Positions 12,347 to 25,593 of a stretch of DNA of 64,000 nt are shown here, one piece after another. Origin of the DNA: Lithospermum erythrorhizon (Eukaryota > Streptophyta > Magnoliopsida > Boraginales > Boraginaceae); assembly GCA_019722365.1 (NCBI GenBank), contig JADFUC010002008.1:20272-84271 (forward strand), written 5' to 3'. Made by a program: the position numbers and the translations under genes. Within the stretch, counting starts at the first letter, position 1, and each line of letters opens with the position of its first letter. Under the pieces are notes generated by a model. That model was not told where the DNA came from. It was given only the letters and a program-made list of their open reading frames with translations, and did not search any database.

Positions 12347-14358
12347 TGTAATGCAAATACGAATTTTTATTATTTATGATAGGGGGTACAAAATAAAACC
12401 CACTATAGGGGAAAATTCCTCGGTGTGCAGGTTTATCAAATAAAGAAGAGGTTATTGTCTAAACTATCGCTCCCTAAGCGTTTCGGCCGATTTGTGAGAT
12501 GTGCAGGCACTGGCTTGGCTTGAGGCGATTTGGTTGAACTTGGATTTGGTTGGATAAGACTCTGAAGCGAGCTTGAATTTGAGCTTGACTTGATTTGATT
12601 TGGGATAGGAGCTGCAGGCGAGGCGGGATAAAAAACTCATGAGAGGCTGGATATGTGTCTGATGTGATGAACTTGAGACTTGAGTGCAGACGGACTTGAG
12701 ACTTGGGTGAGGCAGGGGAACTTATGCTTGGCCCGTATCCCGTGTTGGTTGTATGGACTTGATCTTGGCTCTTGGACTTGATCTCCGGTCTACTTCAGAC
12801 TTGTTCGAACTCGATGGGACTTGGTATTTGGATAAAATTTGCCTCCTTTGACAGTTTGGATTTGGTGTTCCGCCTTTTGTGGTGGGACTTAATAATTTGA
12901 GGCCTCCCTATCTTGATTGGGACTGAGTGCGCGATATGAAACGATTTAGGATAGAACTTCAGGAGTTTGGTGTATGGAGTGATATTGCCCATGATGGGAC
13001 TTAGTGAGATTTGGCCTCACTTGATTTAAACTATGAGGATTACACGTCACTTCACAAGCTACTACAACGGCCTTCGCCGACATTTGCTGGGTGGGACTTG
13101 AGGATATGACCCACGTGGGACTTAGTGAGATTTGACCTCACTTGATTTACGCTATGAAGTTTAGTTACTTCAAGCTTCTGTTATAGTGGCCTTAGTGGCT
13201 TGTTGCTATAGGGTGATGATCAGTATGAAGGTGGAACGTTCCGGCGTTGTTGATATCTTGATCAGCTAGGCGAGAGACATAGCGTGTTTGCTGGGAATCA
13301 GGCTATAGGGGTGAGCGGCTCGGTTTATTCCTATAAGCGGGATTTGATGAATCAAACTGAGAAATTTATCAAGTGTTCATACAAAGTTTGGCGAATAATC
13401 GGGGGCCACGTGGCTTAATCACGAATATTGGCGTTCTTGAGAATCTTCATTCCGATTCTCATCGGATTTTACTTTAAACTTGAAAGATTGTGCATTTGTG
13501 CAATAATCCTTGATTTACAAGCGTCTATTTTGACCACCTAGGAGTGTTTTCCAGCCACCAGTTGGTGTTTTGTGGCGGCTCCAAATATTTAACTTAGAAA
13601 TTCCGAGGCGTTCTACACACGTATTTTCCTCGGGTTTTTGTGTGTGTTTATGATTTTTTGTGGATAATTATTTCAGTTTTTAGGGAGAGGGTGTTTATAG
13701 GTTTAAAGACTCGAATGCTCGGCTTCGATTGGCGGTTTGATTTCAGGTGGATCGCGATCTTGACCGTCGAATTTTGAGGCAAGATCTGGACCGTCGGATA
13801 ATTTAGGAAGTAATCTCTCTCCAAGAAATCACTTTGGGCACCTCTTTTGTGATGTAGGAAGGTTCCGGATTCTTTTTTAGGTCAAGAATATTTTTATATT
13901 GATCCCGGACCTTTTGGAGTCACGATTTTACTGCGACACGGAGTGCGATTTTGACCCATACTTGTGGAGTCTTGATTTTGAACCACAGAACTTGTGGAGT
14001 CTTCATTTAAAACCCGTGGTTTATAGATTCTTCATTTTTTGAGCCACGTGGCTTCGGATGGAATCCGTTGGCCGATTTAGCGATAAAATTAGGGTTTTCG
14101 AGCCTGATTTTTATCAACAATTAATGAGGCTATCTTAGGGAACCTATTTGAGTTCAATCAATGAAAAAACCCTTGTTCTTTGACTTGATTAACTTGAGGG
14201 CTTGATTCTGAGGAACCCTCGTCCGTCCGGTTTGATTTGGTAGGGTTTAATCGGGAGCCTGTCGACCCGTGACATTTTAGTGGTCCGACCCTTAATTAAT
14301 TTGATTAATTCGCCTTAATCAATTTAATTATATTTTTGATAAATTTTCGATGTCTACA
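12347..14358 (-). repeat. 3' LTR of Tat element 1 (left copy)
   Basis: On the minus strand it begins TGTAGACATCGAAAATTTAT and ends near GCATTACA. It matches 29174-31226 over its whole length: shared blocks include CACTATAGGGGAAAATTCCT, TGGACCGTCGGATAATTTAG and AATCTCTCTCCAAGAAATC. The two copies differ by many short clustered indels. A TATA-like minus-strand word (CTATAAACAC) lies near 13690-13700. Confidence 0.85.
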
Positions 14359-14374
14359 GATTGCCCCCTCGAAC
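14359..14374 (-). other. Polypurine tract of Tat element 1
   Basis: Reading the minus strand toward the LTR gives TTCGAGGGGGCAATC and then the LTR start TGTAGAC. A GA-rich tract ending directly at the 3' LTR primes plus-strand DNA synthesis in LTR retrotransposons, and GGGGGCAA-type tracts are usual in the Tat group. It supports minus-strand orientation. Confidence 0.7.
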
Positions 14375-14864
14375 CTGGTGCATACGTAGTAGGTGTCGGG
14401 TTCGATCTAGACAACGCGGGGTCTTTTATTTTCAGCACGTGTTGCTCCTTTTATGGATGACAACCGCTCTCTTGCTTGACTTGTTGGATGAGATTTGGAT
14501 ATTGGACCTATTTTTGATGTGAATTTAGTACACATCGGTGCAGTTAACATTTCTCCCACCCGCTGGGAGATCGAGTTTGTGATTAACCATATTTCAGATT
14601 TATTGCAGCTTGCATTTAAAGGCCTGCTGATGCAAGTTATCATCCATGTCATTTAGGGACTTTGAAGGATGATAACTTATTTTACAGGGATTTACTGCGG
14701 ATCACGTGACCACACTCCCTGGTTAACTCCTGGTCATTTGAAGGACTTGTAGAATAGTTGACTTATTTAGGATTTATTGTGACATGATTTGTATGTCTGA
14801 TCCTTGAAATAAGTCTTGAGTCACGAAAGATGGATTTGTGACTTAATTTATGTGGGATTTAATA

Positions 14865-15180
14865 CCAACACGTGTTGGGATTCTGTTTAATTCTCAATTT
14901 GTTAGAGAATTAAATTATTTGAAGGTTTTATGTTAACATGAATTTAGTACATGTTAAAAACCCATTAATTCCTAATCCGTAGAGGATTTAATATGAATTA
15001 ATTTGTTTGAGACTTGATATTAACATGAATTTAGTACATGTTAAGGTCCCATTTAATTCTCGATCCATGAAGGATTTAATGAGAATTTATTTGGTTGGGA
15101 TTTAATGTTAACATGGTTACATGTTAAGATCCTATTTAATTCTCGATCAGCAGGATTTAATAAGAATTAATTTTTCTAAG
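14865..15180. repeat. Tandem repeat, ~95-bp unit, about three copies
   Basis: Each unit carries an imperfect palindrome TTAACATG...CATGTTAA separated by AATTTAGTA, then a TTTAATTCTCGATCC-like stretch and GGATTTAAT. Copies start near 14930, 15018 and 15105, with a fourth degenerate one near 15288. The block lies about 0.5 kb inside the 3' LTR of Tat element 1. Confidence 0.65.
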
Positions 15181-17729
15181 AGCATTTGCTACTTCTGGCA
15201 TTACGCCATGTGTTAGTGCTCCCGAATTTGTGCATTTATATTAATCCGAACCCGTGGATTTAGCAGATTAATATTTTGCAATTTTAACATGAATTTGAGT
15301 CATGTTAAATATTTAAAATAATTAATCTTAGCCCAATGGGACTTTAAAATTAATTATTTTAATTTTAGAATTTAATTTAGAATTAAACTCTATTTTTTCG
15401 CCATTTTTTTTCCGGGTCGGTATCGGTTTATTTGGTCAACCGATAAATACTTGGGACAAATTTTCACGTGAAAATTTCGGCCATCCGATGTATTTTTAAA
15501 TTTTGGCCCCTGCGTATCAGTGGTGGCCTCGATTTCGAATCTGAGCTTCATTTATGCATTAAGAACATGCGTCAGACTTTTAGGGCTTTGGATCCCACTT
15601 GTGCTTTGTTTATTTAAGCAAAAGATGACACAAAAAATCAAAAATCGTATCCCTTCCCACAAAGAATAGCCACCCAGCGGCTCTCGGAGTAATCCACAGG
15701 ACTATTTGTTTGATTTTTGTCTTCTTTTATTGCACAACTTGATACAATCTGATATATTTATATGATTACATCACCATATTAATGTATCTTCTTGTATTTA
15801 TTACAAGATTAAAGCTGAGAATCTGCATTAAAGTTCACAACTTTTCTTGAAGAATCCTGAAATTCCCCGATAAAGTTGGTAATCTTCTCATACTTTCATC
15901 TGCTTGTGTGCTTTTGTTGTGTTTGTGACAGCCCATTTGCTTCTATGTACTTGACAGCGATAAAAAATCTGACCTTTAGTCTTGCTGAATTCTGGAAATA
16001 TAAATATTAATTTTCGCAGAAAATAGTTTTAAGGTTCGTCAAAAACAGCACTGTTTCATTGTAATGCTCATAACTTCCGCTTCGCTCGTATGTTTTCGTA
16101 TTTATTTATATAGATGTAAAGCTTATTGTGAGGCGGTCATTTTGATAGGTGGAAGACCTTCCAGTTCATTCTGGAAGTCGAGATATGAGTCCTTGAAGTT
16201 TCGACTTTGAGGATTCGGTTCAGGATTCGGACTCGAATACTTGCTACAGTTTTGGGGAATTGTTTCTCTAGCTCGGAATTCGAGATTCGAATTCTCACAT
16301 ACTAGATCTCTGAGTCCTAGTTTGTGTTTATTTTTCTTTGAATTTTTGGACTGTTTAAGGCTTCGGTTTTACTAATGAACGACTGCATGCTGTCTTTTTA
16401 CTTTTCTTGGCTTTCTTTTGATATGACTTCTATACTCATGTGCCTTCTTCATTCATATAACATATAGTTGGGAACTTGCATATAGTATGGACCTTTAGGA
16501 TCGTTCTCTTTCCCTGCTGCTTGTTTTATCTCTTTTCTTGCTTTGTGAGCTGAACTTATGACTTAGAATGTTGAGCACGTTCTCCTATCATTCTTCATTG
16601 ATGTGCTCTGCTTGCCTTTGGGTCATGGCTAGTGTAGGTAGGTAGTATGCATGTCCCATGCCACCCTTCCTTTGGTGCAGACAGCCACGGGTTCAGTGGT
16701 ATTGAGTGAGTGAGGGAACGTTCCCTTGCTTTCTCTTGACCACTTGCTTTTGGAATTGTTCTATTTTAGTTTTTTAGTCCACATCTCCGGCGAAGACTTT
16801 GTTTGGGGCGTTAGTAAGCAAGGGCGTTCCCCCACTTGCCAACCTTCTTCTTGTGGTGTTTCTTTGACTCTCAGCCTTTTCTAGATTTGATTTGATAGGT
16901 AACTCATGAGTTGGGGATGGGCCCATTTTATCTCCAACATTTACTGTTATTGTGATCTTGGTGCTTCCTCATGGAAGAGGGGATAGGCGCCCCATTAGAC
17001 CACGTGGTCTTTGGTATTTTCACTTATGTTTCTTTTAAGTATAGGATGCATCACATTGCACTTGCACTCCTTATGGCTTGATCTATCTTGATTTTCTTGT
17101 CTTTGTATGCTTACGCTTAGTCTTCATCGCCCTTTTGGTTGGTACATTGTGTTTCTCTTGTCTTACAAGTCATGGCTGGATCACCCATAGTCCCTTTGAG
17201 TGAGATCTCTCATGATTGAGTGAATGCTTGGGCATCTTGCTTGTTGGTGTAGGGGACCTTGGCATTCGTCTTGCACTCGGGTATAGGTTTAGTGCGCCCA
17301 CAGAGTTTATCACTTGATGCTGATTTGACCGCCTCTTTCTCTTACGTGTCTTGTCTTTCCCGATCTTTCTTTGCGCTTTGTCTCGAAGCATTATGACTTC
17401 AGCTTGACCTTAGTCCCCGGATCCGAGGGTTTGGTATTGTTCCGCATGCGGTCGAGGACCACAATCTAGGAGCCTTCGTGACATCTTGATTGCAGCTCGC
17501 CTCATAGCTTTAACGGCAACTCTAAGGGTTATTTGTTGGGGGTAGGCAATGCGATACGAGGATGAACTAATCATCTTGCTCGAGAGGCTTGACAGTTTGC
17601 TATGGAACCAAAGAGAGGGTGATAGGTTATGAAGGCTTCCCGAACAACCTACGTATAATGAGGATGGATCCGCCGGGGATAAGTCAAACGTAGTTCATTT
17701 GGTGGATGGTTTTACTCCTTATCCATGAA

Positions 17730-18425
17730 GGTGTTAGGTACTTTATGCTCTTACCTATGAGGCATTGGCGTTCATGCTACCGCTGAGGAGGCATTAGGCG
17801 TTTATGCTCTGTGAGGAGGCATTAGGTGTTATGCTCTCGCAGGGTGTAAGATTGTTTAATAACTCTGAGGAGGCACATTAGGTATTTTATGCTACCGCCC
17901 AATGGTACGTAAGGTATTTGATGCTCTCGCTAAGGAGGCATTGGGTGTTTTATACTCTGCCCAAGGGTATCAAACATTTATACTACCATAGGAAGCTGTG
18001 AGGCATTTTATGCTCTTACCCGAGGAGTTGGTAGGCATTTTATGCTACCGCCAAGGATTTGTCGGGCATTTTAATATACCGCCCAGGAGCGGTTAGGCGT
18101 TTATGCTGCTTACGAGGGATTGGTAGGCGTTTTATGCTTTCGCCAGGAGGCTGTTAGGTATTTTGCTGCTCCCCAGCGAGGAGCTATTAGGCGTTTTATA
18201 TACCGCCACGGAGAACATTAGGTGTTGTTTTATGCTACCGCTGACGGTTGTAAGGTGTTTTATCTTTCGCGAGGCACATTAGGCATTTATGCTACCGCCC
18301 AAGGCATTAGGTGTTTTATGCTCGCCCAAGGAGCATGGGTGTTTATGCTCGCCCAAGGAGCTATTAGGTGTTTTATGCTCTCGCCTTAGGAGGCATTAGG
18401 TGTTTTAATCTCGCCCAAGGGCTGT
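17730..18425. repeat. Minisatellite, ~35-42-bp unit, about 17 copies
   Basis: The consensus is about GAGGCATTAGGTGTTTTATG followed by CTCTCGCCCAAG; many variants read CTACCGCC instead. About seventeen units follow one another with length variation. It lies in the 3' untranslated part of the Tat element. Such arrays in Tat/Ogre-type elements are known seeds of satellite DNA. Confidence 0.85.
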
Positions 18426-19299
18426 GTGATACTGTATTTTCAAAGGGTATTAAGATCGATGTAGGTAGAAGGATCCTCAAATTTCATGAGAGGATGTATT
18501 TCTTCTTGAACTGGACAACTCTGGGGCACCTTCGATGTATCATACGTAGCCGAACACCCTCGAAATCTTGGGATCTTAGTCCTCTAGCTAGAGATAGTGT
18601 TGGGATGGAAAGGTTGAGCTTTGTCTCACTCCGCCCAGTGTTATACGCACTCTCGTGAGGTGCCGGACTTCGTTCCTTCCTTTCATCTATAAACACGTCA
18701 TTCCTTTGCCTAGTCTGACAAAATGTCTAATGTAGTAGTTGTTGAAGCAACGTTGCTTTTGTCTAATCTTAAATCATGGCTTACGTCTCGGGTTCAAAGT
18801 TGTATTCTTGAACTTAGTCCGAAGTTGCAATCAAGGAGCTTTAGCAGCGTAATCCTTTCTTGTATTTGCGAACTGCAGCCAAGGCCTTGTGGCGTAGTGC
18901 GAGGGTTACTTGTTGATGTAGACTTATGCCATGTCGGGTGTTGGGTGGTTGGGGTATCCATGCCTTGTTCGTCTTAGTCCTCGGGTCTGAACACGTTGTC
19001 GAGATGGAAGTAGGGATTCGTTTCCCTTACTTTTCTTTGCACTTGATGTACTGGATCTCTTTGCTTTGCTATGGTTTTATCCCATTTAATGCATTTATCT
19101 TCTAATCGCTGTTTTATTGCTGCTGCTTTTCATTCTTTTACTGCATGCCTTCAATTTAATCCAACCCTTGTAGGACAACATGAATGTTGTTTTAGGTTAT
19201 GATTACACTTGATATATGTCAAGTTGCCTACGTATAGGTGGATCACCCCTTGAGGATCAAGTCAAGCTGGCTAGTTCAAGCGGGTTTGATCTTTTAACT

Positions 19300-19480
19300 T
19301 TGTATCAAGGAGGGGTTGGGTAGTTTACCCTCGTCACTCGGGGAGGTTTGTTGATGGTTCACTTCGTATCGGGGAGGCCGAGGTGGGTAGTTTATCCTCG
19401 TACTCGGGGAGGATACAGGCGGTTATCCTTGTGCTCGAGAGTATTACCAGGCGGTTTATCCTCGTTCTAGGAGTGTTCTT
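19300..19480. repeat. Short tandem array with TACTCGGGGAGG units
   Basis: About five degenerate units of the type GGCGGTTTATCCTCG plus TACTCGGGGAGG follow each other with a period of about 30-45 bp. It is the third tandem block of the Tat element interior and differs in sequence from the minisatellite at 17.7-18.4 kb. Confidence 0.6.
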
Positions 19481-20594
19481 GAGTCTGTTTAGGGGTGTTG
19501 AACCTTAGGTTTCGGTGCTTGCATCTTTACCACTTGTTCGATAGTTTCTTGTTTTGCTTGAAGTTTCAACCCATCAACAGCTTTCATGAATATGAGGTAT
19601 TATTGACTTATATACTTAGGCATTATTGCCGAGGAAGAATTCGTTCAATGTCTGCTTTCGTGGGATGTATTTTTAATATGGGGTCATTCCCGTACCATGA
19701 AGAACTCATCGAATGCGATAAGCGTAGTCTCGTAGAGTTTGTTTGTAGATATAACATTGTGTCCTAGTTCTCCCAATTAGCTACAAGGAGCGATCCCGTA
19801 TGAACTTCGTTTCTCGGGTTCGTATCGAGCCCGCATTTGCCCCGTTTCTTACATTGCCGATACACATGGGAAGATGGACATGAACTTGGCCTTCATTAGT
19901 GTCCAAGGGTGGGGACCTTTGTTTGGTTGTTGGTTTAGGAAGATAGTTAAATGCGGTATACCTGCCGTTCTCGAAGCTGTGACTCCTCAGGACGTTGTTG
20001 ATATTCACATTCACGGCGCCTCTTTGTATCAGGCGGCGGTCATTGTGACCTTTTCGTGGATGTATTTGTATATGGGATAGATCTGGTTTCTCTTGAGGAA
20101 TTCGTCAGAGGATGCCTGCTTGTTGGGCGGTCGCGTGAAAAGTGATACGATATAGTCCCAACTCATGCACATATCGTTGGGTCTCGGGTTCCTCGACTTC
20201 TACGAGTATCCATTACACGAGGTGGGTGTCTTTGAATTCTTGCTTCACATGTCCCGTTTCGCGTCCCTTAACACTAGGCGTTGGCCATGAATCTCTTAGC
20301 TTCATTCTTCCACGATGTCGCCTCTCTGGGTGGGAGGGGTTTCCTGGCTTGTGTCTTAAATCTTTGTTCTATGTTGAAAACATGGCGGAACTCTCTTACA
20401 GCGCTTCCTCCTTGAGCTACGAGGTTAGCTTGTCTGTCAAAACAGAGACTTTCTTCGGATTGCCCCCCAACCTCGGGAGAGGCCGACTTCCTTTTGATTT
20501 TTCACTCTTAGGGTTGAGATTGCCCCAACCTTAGTGAAACTGTGTAACCTCGCCACAAGGACCAGCCCGATGACTCAATGATACTTGACAAGCG

Positions 20595-21383
20595 TGTAGA
20601 GGTAAACAACATCAAAATAAAAAACACATAGTTTGATAACCAGGTTAGGTGCTAAAAACTGACACCTACGGTAGGGAGGCGGTTACTTGATAGAAGGATT
20701 TCCAATATGATCCAAGAATTACAAAGCGAGGGGGTCTTTTCGAATTCTCCCGTTTCTTCGCCTATTCTACTCCGATCGAATGTATAAGTTCGGGCTCACG
20801 ACTATAACACCCCATCCTTGGCTATTCACTACTATCCCTAGTAAATTAGAAACTCTGATGATCTTCGTAAGAATAAGCTGACTGTAACCGGGTGTCACGA
20901 GGCGGTTGTACAATAACTAAAAGGATTTTATAGTAATACTCCGTGCATTCGGCCTACACTCACAAACTCTCGCGCAGCTCTATGCTTGTCCTGATAGAAT
21001 ACTCTTTGTTTTTCGCGCCTCTTAGATACGCAAATGAAGCCATAATATAGTGTAGGCACATGCAACGTTTATAGCAAATATTACTATAAACGAAAACTTC
21101 CATCTTGTACATAATAAATAAATCCTTTCCTTCTTGCAATTAATAAATGCTTTGATCAATATAATCTATTTATTTTAGACGTGTATCTTCTGTTACTTGA
21201 TCTGAAGTCATGCTGTTGAAACTTCACCCAAATCGTATCTTCTAGGATCTCAAAGTCCTCTTCAATTATGGAAACATAATCAGCGTGAAAGATCACGTCG
21301 GTACATTTGAATAGTTACCTCCCATACATCGGGCGGTTGGTATTAACTAAGCGAAACACCCAGCCAACTATAATGCACTAACA
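20595..21383 (-). repeat. 3' LTR of nested copia element
   Basis: The minus strand begins TGTTAGTGCATTATAG and ends CTCTACA. It aligns throughout with 25594-26370: shared words include AACAACATCAAAATAA, AATATGATCCAAGAATTA, GGGCTCACGACTATAACACC and CTTCAATTATGGAAACATAA. The copies differ mainly in clustered small indels. Confidence 0.85.
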
Positions 21384-21400
21384 AACTCCCCCGCTTTGGG
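21384..21400 (-). other. Polypurine tract of nested copia element
   Basis: The minus strand reads CCCAAAGCGGGGGAGTT directly before the LTR start TGTTAG at 21383. It is a purine-rich plus-strand primer and fixes this LTR as the 3' one. Confidence 0.7.
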
Positions 21401-21939
21401 TAGTTTTAAAAACAAATATTCTTAAGAACCTCACACGTCACATTTCGCATATACCCGCAAATGGAAGCGTAAATATCATGATAGAAACACGGTAGTAAAT
21501 ACCCGCTAATCAACACAAACAAGATGGATTGTTTTACGAACAGAAAATACGACCAACTGTCAATACAATAGTGAGGAACAGATGGCCAAAGACAGAATGT
21601 CAATATAAACGAAACTAAGCCTCATCTGGTGACACTTCATACATCAAAAAAAAAAGGAACATATAACTAGAACAATAAATAACTCCACCGTAGGGTTCTC
21701 CATGCGGACATCTCCCATTATTTGTCCCAAAACATAGCCAAGGACACTAGTTCGACTCTTGGACAACGAAACCACGATCGAGGCGGAATGATCATTGACA
21801 CAACGTCATCCTCATTTAGTCGGGCCCATGGTTTTTGCCTCTAGCGCCGACTTACGAGCCGCAGTAAATGCAGAATCGCCCGTTCAAATACCTAATCTCC
21901 TCCTTCAATAGCTGCACGTGCCATCAGTGTAAGTGGTGG

Positions 21940-23380
21940 AGGTGTCTTCTTCGATCGGAGGTCGAGGAGGGTATCGGCCGCGCCAGGTTCCTTCCATTAG
22001 TCTAGGAGTGATGGTAATGACTCCTGGTTGACTCCACCGAGCAGCATCGTGGATGTCAGAATATCATTGTGTTGGCTCAGGAGAGAGAGAATCTGCAGAT
22101 CATTTTTGGATATAGGATTGGTTTTAACACAACATGTGAAGTGGCGTGTTAGTGATTTAATCAAAGAGCACCCTTTCCATATCAAAAGCCCGGTCCAACC
22201 GTATACAAAAAATTTCGATACTTGAGAGATGCGGTGTTATGGGTAGTGGAAGTCAATTCGCTTGACACCTACCTTATGCGGCACAACATACTTCACACTC
22301 AACTTGGAAGATGGCGGCCGCAGCCGGGCCATGTGTCGACCACGCGGCGGAGTTAACAACGGCTATATCTACAGTCCTCAAATTATACCAGTGCCACACT
22401 CATTTTAATTAACCCAAAGTGATCATTTATCAACCGGGGAGAAAAATCAAAGGTATGATTGCGAAAGGTTACCTTGTGATGATGAGGGCTGGTAGTGTCA
22501 TCAATGTCTTCGGACATGTTGCATATGAACTCCTGGACAAGCTTCGGATAGTAGGGGCTAAACGACCTCAGCGATGGCCATGACTCGGAAGCCTCCTCGA
22601 GAATTCCCGTGATGTTGGAGTTCTTACGTGTCATTTGGACAATAACTTCTCGGCGTACTAGTCGGTTGGCCACAAACTTCCACCTGGCCATTGCTTCTTC
22701 AAGTTAAGAACACATTGGTTGTTGGAACATCGGCTACATTCTTGAGTGCCGATTCCCAAGTGCAGTTCTGTTTTCATTTATCCGGAGTTTGCCCTTTGCC
22801 TTCCTCCTTCTTTCCATCACAGCAGCAACATTTTCTTCATCTGAGTCCTCATCAGGATCATTGGCTTGTTGTTCTTGTTCAGGCAGCCATTCGTCATCGA
22901 CAGATGTGTGCATGACAGGTGGTATTCATGATTTCCTTGGCTTGTGATCTCTTAGCCTCTTTCTGCGTAGTTGCATCCGCCTTAGCGACCACTTTGTCTT
23001 GACTCGCTGACTTTTCTTGCCACTTTTCGGCTCTTCTAGCCTTCTTGGCAGCTTCTGCTTCTTTTGACAATTTTTGGCTCGTAAGGACCGGCCTGCTTAT
23101 TTTCTTGATTTCCCACACTTCTTGGATTTCTTTGTTTCGGAGAAGGGAACCACCAATCTTCATCCAAGTATTAGTACCACCTTGATAATCATCCCGTGAG
23201 CCTCTTGATCGTAGGCTTTGTGGCCTGAACTCTTGGTATGTCGGAGGGCGTACCACTCCCAGCATCAGATGTCTTTAACAGATCATCTGGAACAGCAGTT
23301 TCATTTAAAGTATTTTTAACACTTGGTTCTTTCATTATTTCCAAGCCTTCATTACTTGGTCCTCTGACATACGGTACCAC
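21940..23380 (-). pseudogene. Extra ORF downstream of pol (Sirevirus env-like / plant-transposon-protein region)
   Basis: Pieces in several minus-strand frames form one decayed gene. Near 23380-22894 comes a charged, low-complexity, Lys/Glu/Ala-rich segment (KEAEAAKKARRAEK). Near 22691-22383 comes RWKFVANRLVRRE...PYYPKLVQEFICNM...FSPRLINDHFGL, which fits the domain often called 'putative plant transposon protein' (FSPxxINxxLG). Near 22185-21997 a segment around DLQILSLLSQ continues it. In Sireviruses such a frame follows pol; the env label is historical and no membrane segment was verified here. An unrelated captured gene is the alternative. Confidence 0.6.
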
Positions 23381-24411
23381 GTCTACGCGGCGTAGTCGAT
23401 GCCGCTTACTTGTTGTCAGTCATAACGTTCCTTGCGTAGGACGCAATCTTAGCCCTTGTCTTCCGCAGTTCATTATGATAGATGGTTACTTTGTCATTAG
23501 CAGGCGGCTTGGTTGATGAACTTGTCGGACCCCTGCGGTTTCGACATCGCAACATACGAAAAGAGTCAAGGACTATCTTGACAGTGGGCTCCCTCGGCCC
23601 GCTTCCTCCCCGTCTTCATCGTTAATTTCGGTATAGACCTTAGCCTCCACATAAATCATCTTCATTTTTAGTGTCGTTTAACCTAGGGTTATCTAGTTCC
23701 AGCGCATTTTATTAGTAATCAACCCGTGGCGAGATAATTTGTTGTGAATTTACAGGTCTACGCTTCCAGAATTTGTGTCAATAACCACCGGGAATGCTCC
23801 TCAAGGGCATTGGACTCGGAATGGCCTGCTTAACACCACTTTCTTCGAGGTTCGAGTTTTGGTCTCGACTTTTCGCCTTGACCCGCTTCTTGTTTACAAT
23901 AGGGTTCAATCTACATATGTTTCATCTGCAGGTTGCATGCATTCTTAGCACCACTTTGGTGGCCTTCCGGAGTATTCAAACTTCGTGTCTTCGCCATACT
24001 TACCGATGACTTTTTAGCAAAGTGTAGTGGAAAGGCTGATGCAATTAAGAGAATTTTTTGTGTATGGGGGCAGGTGAATTTAAGGGAGCCTTTAAAGGAT
24101 GATTTATGAACAAAACAATATATGGAATAGAGGTTTAATGGCCCGGTTTAATTATTGAAAAGGATTGTTTATGGTAAGCGTTTAAATGGAAATGTAGAGA
24201 GATTTGGACAAGATCTCATAGTATTAAATAACTGACCGTCATGTACGGTCGTCAAACGACTCTTTTGTTTTTCCAGCGATTCGTAACTTCGACATAATAG
24301 ACTCCACAGTTCTTGCACATCTGCTATAACTCCTTGACTTAACCTCATGAGAACCCATGTTCTCCTGCTTTATTCTGACACCCATTACCAGCGCGAAGTG
24401 CTAAATATTAT

Positions 24412-25562
24412 TTAATTGCTATTGATCAACGACAAACAATCGAGAGATGATCCTCGAGGATTGAAACCTAGATACATCAAGGCCTTAGTAAAAATGTCTG
24501 CAAGTTGTTTGTCTGTACTCACATGTTCAAGTGACATCACCTTGTCTTCTACCAATTCGTATAAAATGGTGCACGATATATTATGCGGATTCATTATGTT
24601 AGACGGGGATTTTTTGATATATTGATGGCACTCATATTATCACAATACAAGATCATGGCATTTTGACGCACATTATACTCCTCAAGCATTTGCTTCATCC
24701 ATAAGAGTTGAGTACAGCTGCTACCTGCTGCTATATATTCGGCCTCAGCCGTTGAGAGAGACACGGAGTTTTGCTTTTTGCTAAACCAGGATATTAGATT
24801 ATTTCCCAAAAAGAAACATCCACCAGAAGTGCTCTTCCTATCTTCTGTATTTCCCGCCCAATCGGCATCACAGTATCCTACCAATGAACCATTAGTATCA
24901 AAGGCATAAAATAATCCATAGTTCAACGTACCATTTACATATTTGATGATTCTTTTGGCTTGGTTCAAATGACTTTCTTTGGGATTTGCTTGAAAACGAG
25001 CACATACTCCCACCGAGTAGGAAATGTCAGGACGGCTTGCTGTGAGATATAACAAACTCCCTATCATACTCCGATAATTGCTTATGTCCACTGAACTTCC
25101 ATGACTTATCTTTCTTGGCTTTCCCATGAGTTGCGGCCGATTGTCCTCTTTGTTTTAGTATTTTGAGTCCAAATTTTCACAAGATTCTTGGCATATTCGT
25201 TTTGAGATATAAAGATACCATCCTTCATCTCTTTGACTTGAAATCAAGAAAAATAATTCAGGCTGTCCTACCGTGCTGCGTTTCAAGCTCCGATTCCATT
25301 TGTTGAACAAATTGTTACCTTAGTTGTTGATTTCCTCAAAGATTATATCATCAACATAGACTTGTGCAACTATCAAACTTTCTTTTCGTGCTTGATAAAA
25401 TGGGGTCTTATCGGTCCAGATCTCTTGTATATCCCCTTTGAGTGATAGATGCTTGGTGAGTCTACCGTGCTTGGGCTCGAGGGCTTGCTTGAGATTCATA
25501 TAGTGCTGCCGGTCGGTACACATGTTGGGGGCATACGTCATTGGCGAATCCCTTTGGTACAT
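24412..25562 (-). pseudogene. Copia pol relic: end of RT and RNase H
   Basis: In order on the minus strand: LIVAQVYVDDIIF (RT catalytic YVDD) near 25320-25385; FVQQMESELE near 25280-25310; KNLVK-like remains near 25190; then an uninterrupted 177-codon frame (25127-24594) with YRSMIGSLLYLTASRPDIS, GYCDADWAGNTEDRKSTSGG, STAEAEYIAA and YCDNMSAI, the acidic residues of copia RNase H. The tail with HVSTDKQLADIFTKAL (24594-24412) is the usual end of copia pol. The motif wording is closest to Sirevirus-type copia. Everything before RT is absent, and the frame shifts at least three times. Confidence 0.88.
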
Positions 25563-25593
25563 TCCACATACACTTCTTCTTCAACAACAACTG

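Larger units (their letters stand above)
14375..20594 (-). other. 3' internal region of Tat element 1, no intact gene
   Basis: This 6.2-kb part lies between the nested copia and the 3' LTR. It carries three tandem-repeat blocks (separate entries) and no frame that I can assign. Reading frames near 19495-20534 on both strands are 65-130 codons long and lack known motifs. A minus-strand tail with PKPKV after a short helical segment near 19500-19600 could be the end of a protein but is not recognised. In related plant elements this zone lies between pol and the 3' LTR and may hold extra frames. Confidence 0.5.

Noticed and set aside
19781..20080. Mutually overlapping 77- and 68-codon frames on opposite strands
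   Set aside because: Neither has a recognised motif, and one must be a shadow. They lie in the decayed Tat interior.
20142..20534. 130-codon plus-strand frame inside Tat element 1
   Set aside because: No domain recognised. The opposite strand also has fairly open, charged frames, and neither side matches gag, pol or the plant mobile domain.
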